NCBI GenBank assembly: GCA_025963815.1
Contig: JAOQAA010000290.1
Span: 1 to 10,765, forward strand
DNA length: 10,765 nt
Reading direction: 5' to 3'
Source: Capsulimonas sp.
GTDB taxonomy: Bacteria; Armatimonadota; Armatimonadia; Armatimonadales; Capsulimonadaceae
Shown: positions 5,911-10,765 of the stretch, piece by piece
Position numbering within the stretch: the first letter of the stretch is position 1
Layout of the letters: each line of letters opens with the position of its first letter
Position numbers and translations under genes: made by a program
Notes under the pieces: generated by a model
The model's input: the letters and a program-made list of their open reading frames with translations, nothing else
Databases searched by the model: none
Told to the model about the DNA's origin: nothing

Positions 5911-8535
5911 ATGAACGATCGGAACTACCCGATCAACGCCGCCCGCGCCTGGATGCTCGGCGCGGCCCTCTGCCTCTTGACCGGGGGCGCGGCCTACGGC
6001 GACGTCGTCGGACGCCTTCATATCGCCGTCAAGGACGCTGATACCGAAAAGCCGGCCGCCGGCGCCGCCGTCACGCTGCACGACACCGCCAATGTCCGCC
6101 CAGATGTGACGCTCAAAACGGACGCGAGCGGCGACGCCGTCAGCCCGCCGCTGGAAAACCACGCCTGGGAGGTGAGCACCAGCGGGGATTCGTTCGAGAC
6201 GGATCACCGCACAATCACCGTCGCCGCGGACACCACGACGAATGTCGAAGTGCTGCTGGAGCCGAAGACCGAGAAAGTCATTAAGATCAAGGATTCGCGC
6301 AATCTGATCCGCCAGTCTCAAACTGCGGCGGCGACACAGCGCAATCGGGACTTCCTGAATAAATATCCCGCGACGGCGGGCAATCCACAAAGCTTGCCCA
6401 AGCTGCTGATCACCAACCCGGGGTTCGTCGAATCCTCGGTGAATGTCGTCCATCCGCGCGGCGAGCACGCATCCACCTCGATCTATCTGGATGGTCTTGC
6501 CCTACCGGGCGCATTGCAGGGACGCGCCGGCGCGCTGCTCAGCCCCGAAGCCATCCAGAGCGCCGATATCCTCACCGGCGGCTATGCGCCGGAGTACGGC
6601 AGCGAGACGGCGGCGATCCTCAACCTCACACTCCGCGCCGGAACCATCGCCCCCCTGCGGACATTCAGCCTGCAAGGCGGCGAGTACGGAACATTCGACG
6701 GCGGCGTGACCTTCGGCGGCCAGGGAGGCCCAACGCTCACCCCGGGCGTCGAAGGTCCGGCGCCCAAACGGTTCCGCTATTTGATCGATCTGAATACGCG
6801 CTCCACCGACAATGCTCTGGAGCCGCCGCAGCCCGATGATCAGACCGCGCACAACTTCGGACGCAGCACGACCCTATTCGGAAAGTTCGACTATATCGCC
6901 AATGACCGGAATACCTTCGGCGTGACCCTGAACGCGGCGCCGGCGGAGACTCAGATCGCCAACCGCGCGGGACTGCCGGGCAAGTACGCAACCGTCGGTC
7001 AGGGCTTTGGCTACGGCGGCGCGCGCAGCGCCGACGGGACTATTGTCCAGGACGCCGGCAGCCCGGACGCCCTGGGCAGCGGGACGATCGCGCTGCCCTC
7101 GCAGCAGGCGGCGGGCCAGGACATCGTCCAGACCGACACCAACAACTTCGGAATGATTAACCTGCGCCATACGTTCAGCGACACCGTCACAGGTCTCTTC
7201 GGGATCGGCGGATCGCATTCGGGACTGGACCTGCATAACCACAGCCCATCGATCAACCCGAACAGCTTCAACCCGGATGGGACGCTGACGCAGACAGACA
7301 ACTCCATCGAGTTCAACCCCACGCTCAACCGCGTTTATGACCAGACGGAGTTCCAGGGCAGCGTGACCGCTTCACTCAAGTCGCACACGTTCAAGGCGGG
7401 CTTCGAGCTTCAGGAGCAGCGCGGAAACGAATCCTATCAATTCGTCCCACAGAGCCAACTCGCGCTGGACGCCCTCGCCGCCGTGGACACCCGCCTGGCG
7501 CCCGCCGGAACCATCCAGACCGACGGGGAAGGCAACACTGTCACCGATGTTCTTGGCAACCCGGTCTATCTCGCCACTCCCGGCGCGAAGACGCCCACCC
7601 TGCAAGTCCATCGGTCGGGCTACTACCGGGCGGCTTACGTTCAGGACACCTGGAGCGTGAACAAGCGCTTCACGCTGAACTACGGTCTGCGCCTGGACAG
7701 CTACCATCAGAAGCAAGAGCCGAGCGAAGGCGAGGACAACAGCATCACCAAGACGGAACTTTCTCCCCGCATCAATGCGTCCTACTTGCTTGCGAAGGGC
7801 ACCGTCGGCCGGCTTTCGTTCAATCACCTGTTCACCCAGCCGCCGCTGGCGCAGGGCGCCATTGTCGGCACGGCGATCAAGCCCGAAACGCTCGATCAGT
7901 ACGACGCCAGCGTCGAACACCAGATCGGCTCCAATCAAACAGTCAAGATGGCTTATTACTATAAGAACATCCGCAATCAAGACGACACGGGCATCCTGAT
8001 CCCATACACGCAGATCGGCGCCTACACAACGCTCAACTACCAATACGCCAGTGTCCACGGCTTCGAGCTGTCGTATGACCTGGCGCCGAAAAACAACGTT
8101 GGCTTCGGCGGGTATATCGCTTATGCGAACAGCCTCGCCAAGGCGGGTGGAGTCGACCAATCCGGAGGCCCCGCGCCCGAGATCAACGACCACGATCAGC
8201 GCAACACGATCAGCGCCGGCGTCAGCTACACGCTTCCCACGCAGGCATCTGTCGGGATGGACGTCTATTACGGCAGCGGAGAAGAGTCCAGTACGCTGGG
8301 TTCAATCTACGGCGCCAACAGTAATGTGCTGGATGGCGGCAAGCGCCACGATCACAGCCGAGTCAACCTGCGCCTCGCGAGCAGCCCGACCATGATCGAC
8401 GGGAAGGTCGGCGTGAAATTGGACATCGAGAATATCTTCGACAGCCGTGACGTGCTCAACTTCAATTCGGGTTTCAGCGGCACCCGGTTCGAGCAAGGCC
8501 GGCGCGTGCTGCTGACGGTTGGGGGGAAGTTCTAG
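5911..8535 (+). CDS. TonB-dependent outer-membrane receptor with N-terminal beta-sandwich domain
   Basis: An 874-residue outer-membrane gated channel that imports a scarce nutrient with energy from TonB-ExbB-ExbD, encoded just downstream. Signal peptide 1-30 (hydrophobic AWMLGAALCLLTGGAAYG, cut before DVV). Residues 33-117 look like a carboxypeptidase-regulatory/CNA-B-type beta sandwich (AAGAAVTLHD, TDASGDAVSPPL, NVEVLLEP), as in Oar-like and SusC-like receptors. TEKVIKIK (120-127) lies where a TonB box would be. Plug domain about 140-245, with IYLDGLALPG and PEAIQSADILTGGYAPEYGS, typical plug wording. Beta barrel about 250-874 with the repeated aromatic strands expected, ending in VGGKF with the terminal Phe used for outer-membrane assembly. 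The start is set by AAGGAG at 5896. The length fits the family. The substrate cannot be deduced; no close match to siderophore, B12 or sugar receptors is evident by eye. Confidence 0.93.
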   Translation: MNDRNYPINAARAWMLGAALCLLTGGAAYGDVVGRLHIAVKDADTEKPAAGAAVTLHDTANVRPDVTLKTDASGDAVSPPLENHAWEVSTSGDSFETDHRTITVAADTTTNVEVLLEPKTEKVIKIKDSRNLIRQSQTAAATQRNRDFLNKYPATAGNPQSLPKLLITNPGFVESSVNVVHPRGEHASTSIYLDGLALPGALQGRAGALLSPEAIQSADILTGGYAPEYGSETAAILNLTLRAGTIAPLRTFSLQGGEYGTFDGGVTFGGQGGPTLTPGVEGPAPKRFRYLIDLNTRSTDNALEPPQPDDQTAHNFGRSTTLFGKFDYIANDRNTFGVTLNAAPAETQIANRAGLPGKYATVGQGFGYGGARSADGTIVQDAGSPDALGSGTIALPSQQAAGQDIVQTDTNNFGMINLRHTFSDTVTGLFGIGGSHSGLDLHNHSPSINPNSFNPDGTLTQTDNSIEFNPTLNRVYDQTEFQGSVTASLKSHTFKAGFELQEQRGNESYQFVPQSQLALDALAAVDTRLAPAGTIQTDGEGNTVTDVLGNPVYLATPGAKTPTLQVHRSGYYRAAYVQDTWSVNKRFTLNYGLRLDSYHQKQEPSEGEDNSITKTELSPRINASYLLAKGTVGRLSFNHLFTQPPLAQGAIVGTAIKPETLDQYDASVEHQIGSNQTVKMAYYYKNIRNQDDTGILIPYTQIGAYTTLNYQYASVHGFELSYDLAPKNNVGFGGYIAYANSLAKAGGVDQSGGPAPEINDHDQRNTISAGVSYTLPTQASVGMDVYYGSGEESSTLGSIYGANSNVLDGGKRHDHSRVNLRLASSPTMIDGKVGVKLDIENIFDSRDVLNFNSGFSGTRFEQGRRVLLTVGGKF

Positions 8536-8562
8536 GGGAGGGCCCTCACCCCCAGGCAGCCT

Positions 8563-8729
8563 TCCCGCGTATGACCCACCCCGCCCCATCGGGGCACCCC
8601 TCCCTTGAAGCAGGGAAGGGTAATTAAGAGATGATCTCGCAAGCGGCTTTCGTCCGAGAATCTCTTGCCGACCCTTCCCTGCTTCAAGGGAGGGGTGCCC
8701 CGAAGGGGCGGGGTGGGTCATACGCGGGA
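8563..8729. repeat. 59-bp near-perfect inverted repeat (REP/MITE-like) between receptor gene and exbB
   Basis: Arms 8563-8621 and 8671-8729 are reverse complements at 58 of 59 positions; the only mismatch is the A at 8588 in the GCCCC-ATC-GGGGC loop. The 49-nt centre continues the pairing: AAGAGAT..TCTCG on the left against CGAGAATCTCTT on the right with a 2-nt bulge. Each arm is itself built of two small imperfect hairpins (GCCCC/GGGGC and CCCTCCCT/AGGGAAGGG), the style of REP elements or a non-autonomous palindromic element. No transposase is nearby and no target-site duplication is obvious. It occupies most of the 300-nt gap between the receptor stop and exbB. The remainder, 8730-8835, has only an AT-rich patch at 8788-8800 (TAGATAAAAAT) that could be a weak -10 for exbB. 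Confidence 0.85.
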
Positions 8730-8835
8730 GGTGGCGCGCGAAGGCCGGGGCAGGTCGTCGACGGAGGATCAGTGCGGAGGCCAGGGGTAGATAAAAATGT
8801 GACGGCCTGCTGGCCATCTTCAAGAAAGCAATATC

Positions 8836-9540
8836 ATGGACAAAATATTACACTTTATTCACGCGGGCGGGTTCATCATGGTCCCGCTGCTGCTGCTCTC
8901 CATCGCCGCCCTTGCGGTGATCGGGGAGCGAATTGCAGCGTTCAGCCAGTTTGGCGACACAGCGCCGGGACTTCTCGACAAAACGATGTCGCTTTGCCGC
9001 GCGGGCAAGGACACGGAAGCGCTGCAAGCCTGCGAGGGGCGGCGCGGGCCGGTGGCGGCGTGTTTGAGCGTCGTGCTGAGGCACGCGCATCAGCCGGTAC
9101 GGGAGGTCGAGCGTGTGGTGGAGGAGACCGGTCAGGATCACTTTATCCGCCTCGAACGGTTCCTGCCGGTGCTGGACACGGCGACGACGATCGCGCCATT
9201 GATGGGCCTGCTCGGGACGATCCTCGGCATGATCGGCGCATTCAACGCCATCGCGGCGCAGCAGCACAGCGGCAGCAGCGACGCGGTGCTGGGCGGCGTC
9301 AGCGAGGCGCTGTACGCGACGGCGACGGGTCTGATCATCGCCGTCGTCTGCTTCGTCGCGTATAACTACTTCGCAGCGCGCCTGCGGACGGTGACCGCCG
9401 AGACGGAACAGGCGGCGACCAAGCTGATTAATGTACTGGTCGAGCGGCGCCATCAATCACACGCCGAACACGCGAACCTGAACGGCGACGCTCCCATGAA
9501 AGAGGACACCCATGGAATTCAAGCGACGCCGCGAGCTTAA
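8836..9540 (+). CDS. exbB: ExbB, proton channel subunit of the TonB system
   Basis: A 234-residue inner-membrane protein of the MotA/TolQ/ExbB family. ExbB forms the pentameric scaffold around ExbD and, using proton flow, energises TonB. Three membrane helices are visible: 11-30 (GGFIMVPLLLLSIAALAVIG), about 115-138 and about 155-180. Helices 2 and 3 carry the family signatures TIAPLMGLLGTILGMIGAF and VSEALYATATGLIIAV. The cytoplasmic loop between helices 1 and 2 holds EETGQDHFIRLERFLPVLDT, as usual. The identification as ExbB rather than TolQ or MotA rests on the neighbours: a TonB receptor upstream, exbD and tonB downstream. The hydrophilic tail after about 205 overlaps the start of exbD. 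The upstream ribosome site is weak (AAGAAAG, 7 nt before the ATG). A 300-nt gap with a large inverted repeat separates it from the receptor gene. Confidence 0.93.
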   Translation: MDKILHFIHAGGFIMVPLLLLSIAALAVIGERIAAFSQFGDTAPGLLDKTMSLCRAGKDTEALQACEGRRGPVAACLSVVLRHAHQPVREVERVVEETGQDHFIRLERFLPVLDTATTIAPLMGLLGTILGMIGAFNAIAAQQHSGSSDAVLGGVSEALYATATGLIIAVVCFVAYNYFAARLRTVTAETEQAATKLINVLVERRHQSHAEHANLNGDAPMKEDTHGIQATPRA

Positions 9541-9940
9541 GCGCACCAAGATCGAGATCATCCCGATGATCGACACGATCTTCTTTCTGCTGGTCTTCTT
9601 TATGCTCTCGTCGCTCGCGCTCACGCGCCTGAACGGCCTGCCCGTGAACCTGCCCAAAGCGGCGAGCGCAAGCAAGCAGCAGGCGAACGATCTGACGGTG
9701 ACGATCGACAAGAACAAGCAGGTCTATCTCAACAAGACCCCTGTGGCGATGTCCGGGCTCGGCGCGGCTCTGCTGGCGAAGGCCGGGCCGCAGGCGGACC
9801 TGAACACAGCGTCCGTCGTGATCAACGCCGACCTGACCGTTCCACACGGCCTCGTCGTCGGCTGTATTGATGAAGCGCGCAAGGTCGGCATCAGCCGCTT
9901 CTCCATCGCGACCGATCCGGAGGCAGGCAATGGCTCCTAA
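9512..9940 (+). CDS. exbD: ExbD, proton-relay subunit of the TonB system
   Basis: A 142-residue ExbD/TolR family protein, almost the same length as Escherichia coli ExbD (141). A short basic cytoplasmic start (MEFKRRRELKRTK) leads into one membrane helix (16-38) with the signature IEIIPMIDTIFFLLVFFML. Asp21 in PMIDT corresponds to the essential, protonatable Asp25 of E. coli ExbD, so the proton path looks intact. Residues 45-142 form the periplasmic domain (LTVTIDKNKQVYLNKTPV, VVINADLTVPHGLVVGCIDEARKVGI), the usual ExbD pattern. The start overlaps the end of exbB by 29 nt in another frame and has its own AGAGGA 5 nt upstream, so translation is probably coupled. Confidence 0.94.
   Translation: MEFKRRRELKRTKIEIIPMIDTIFFLLVFFMLSSLALTRLNGLPVNLPKAASASKQQANDLTVTIDKNKQVYLNKTPVAMSGLGAALLAKAGPQADLNTASVVINADLTVPHGLVVGCIDEARKVGISRFSIATDPEAGNGS
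9919..9923 (+). promoter_or_regulatory. Ribosome binding site setting the tonB start
   Basis: GGAGG inside the exbD coding sequence, 6 nt before the ATG at 9930. It supports this ATG, which overlaps the exbD stop by 11 nt, as the tonB start. Confidence 0.8.
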
Positions 9941-10765
9941 CACGCCGCCCGCTCTCGCTGCGACTGGTCTTGCGGAAGACCGGTCCGCCCGGCGGCTGGG
10001 CTGGGCCGTCGCGGCGTCGGTCGCCGTCAACGGCCTGCTCTGGTGGCAGGCCGCGCGCATCCTTCCGCACACCATATCCGCGCCCAGCGTCGTGGAGATC
10101 GCACTTGTCACTCCGCCACCGCCAGCCACGCCGCGCCTCAAACCGCCAAAGCTCGCGATTGTCCCTCCCAAACGAACGCCGCCGAAACCAATCATACGCA
10201 CGTCCACACCGCCTGTACCGATAACGCACACTCCGCCGCCCATCGCGACGCCTCACCCCGCGCCGCAGACGACACATCATGCACCGGCCTCTGCCGCGCA
10301 TAATCGCGTTCTGACGACGCGCCCCGATCGGATGGCGGACGCCCCTCCAGATCACACTGCGCTCGCGGGCGGCAGCGCCAATCTCGGCGTTCCCCTGCGC
10401 AATCAAAACGCCGGAAACGCCCATGTCGAGCCGCCGGTGATCCCAACGCCCGCGCCAATGACGCCTCAGCCCGAGCCTCCCAAACCGGCCCCGCCCAGGC
10501 CCGCGCCGACGCCTCAGCCCGCGCCGCCAAAGCCCGATCCACCCAAGCCTCCACCGCCGGCAGGACCGACCAAGGACGCCGAGCCGACCAATCAGGATAA
10601 GCCAGAGATACCCGATGAGCTGAAACAGGATACGTTCAAATCGTTCGTGCGTGTCCGGGTGGAGATCGAACCCGACGGCAGCTTCACGCCGACCCTGCGC
10701 ACGTCGTCCGGCAACGCGGAGATCGATAAACGAGTGCTCAGCGCCTTGAAACGCTGGCGCTGGAA
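9930..10765 (+). CDS. tonB: TonB energy transducer (3' end outside window)
   Basis: The open frame from the ATG at 9930 gives 278 codons before the right edge without a stop. TonB spans the periplasm and pulls open the plug of outer-membrane receptors with energy from ExbB-ExbD. Order of parts: cytoplasmic tail 1-22; one membrane helix about 24-44 (LGWAVAASVAVNGLLWW); a long periplasmic spacer in two proline-rich blocks, about 62-117 and 168-212, with PPKP/PAPP-type repeats separated by a Gly/His/Asn-containing stretch; and the start of the TonB C-terminal domain from about 236 (SFVRVRVEIEPDGSF, AEIDKRVLSALKRWRW), whose last strand is cut off. In the helix, SVAVNG aligns with SVCIHG of E. coli TonB, so Asn34 replaces the functional His20. 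The gene overlaps exbD by 11 nt and has a strong ribosome site, so it belongs to the same operon. Confidence 0.92.
   Translation, partial: MAPNTPPALAATGLAEDRSARRLGWAVAASVAVNGLLWWQAARILPHTISAPSVVEIALVTPPPPATPRLKPPKLAIVPPKRTPPKPIIRTSTPPVPITHTPPPIATPHPAPQTTHHAPASAAHNRVLTTRPDRMADAPPDHTALAGGSANLGVPLRNQNAGNAHVEPPVIPTPAPMTPQPEPPKPAPPRPAPTPQPAPPKPDPPKPPPPAGPTKDAEPTNQDKPEIPDELKQDTFKSFVRVRVEIEPDGSFTPTLRTSSGNAEIDKRVLSALKRWRW

Noticed and set aside
7372..8193. Minus-strand open frame of 273 codons
   Set aside because: Antisense to the receptor beta barrel, with low-complexity Arg/Val/Gly composition and no motif.
8631..9365. Plus-strand open frame of 244 codons beginning in the inverted repeat
   Set aside because: It reads through the repeat (PSLLQGRGAPKGRGGSYAG) and then runs in the wrong frame of exbB; repeat translation, not a gene.
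9428..10243. Minus-strand open frame of 271 codons
   Set aside because: Antisense to exbD and tonB, which have clear family signatures and ribosome sites.

Overview
The window is about 60% GC and looks like a chromosomal segment from a free-living diderm bacterium, most plausibly Armatimonadota (Capsulimonas-like). The best clue is two pseudopilin-type proteins that share the block [16 protein letters not shown], a wording I associate with the large DUF1559-like pseudopilin families of that phylum. An outer-membrane TonB-dependent receptor with its energising genes shows a diderm envelope. The assignment is inference from protein style; no rRNA or other phylogenetic marker is present.

Layout. 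Positions 1-2225 hold the 3' part of a large c-di-GMP signalling gene (GAF-PAS-PAS-GGDEF-HD-GYP) running in from the left. It converges, with only 12 nt between stops, on a small minus-strand pseudopilin (2238-2792). A very AT-rich 143-nt spacer then separates that gene from a divergent plus-strand pseudopilin (2936-3799). That gene ends in a long hairpin (3834-3865), which also shows that the following secreted metallophosphoesterase starts at 3890 and not at an earlier in-frame ATG inside the hairpin.

From 5127 to the right edge lies one directional block, read here as a nutrient or metal uptake locus. It begins with a good sigma70-like promoter overlapping a perfect 10-bp palindrome, followed by a small membrane-anchored Cys/His-containing protein whose start codon lies almost at the predicted transcription start. 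A 388-nt gene-free leader follows, holding an orphan minus-strand terminator. Then come a TonB-dependent receptor (5911-8535), a spacer filled by a 59-bp near-perfect inverted repeat, exbB, exbD and tonB. The last three overlap, and tonB runs off the right edge.

How the genes work together: ExbB and ExbD use the proton gradient to drive TonB, which opens the receptor encoded just upstream. Because the energising proteins are encoded next to one receptor, this is probably a dedicated system. The substrate cannot be read from the sequence; a metal is a guess based on the small Cys/His protein. The pseudopilins, the phosphoesterase and the c-di-GMP enzyme have no visible functional tie to the uptake block. 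I see no tRNA, rRNA, CRISPR array, insertion sequence or phage gene.
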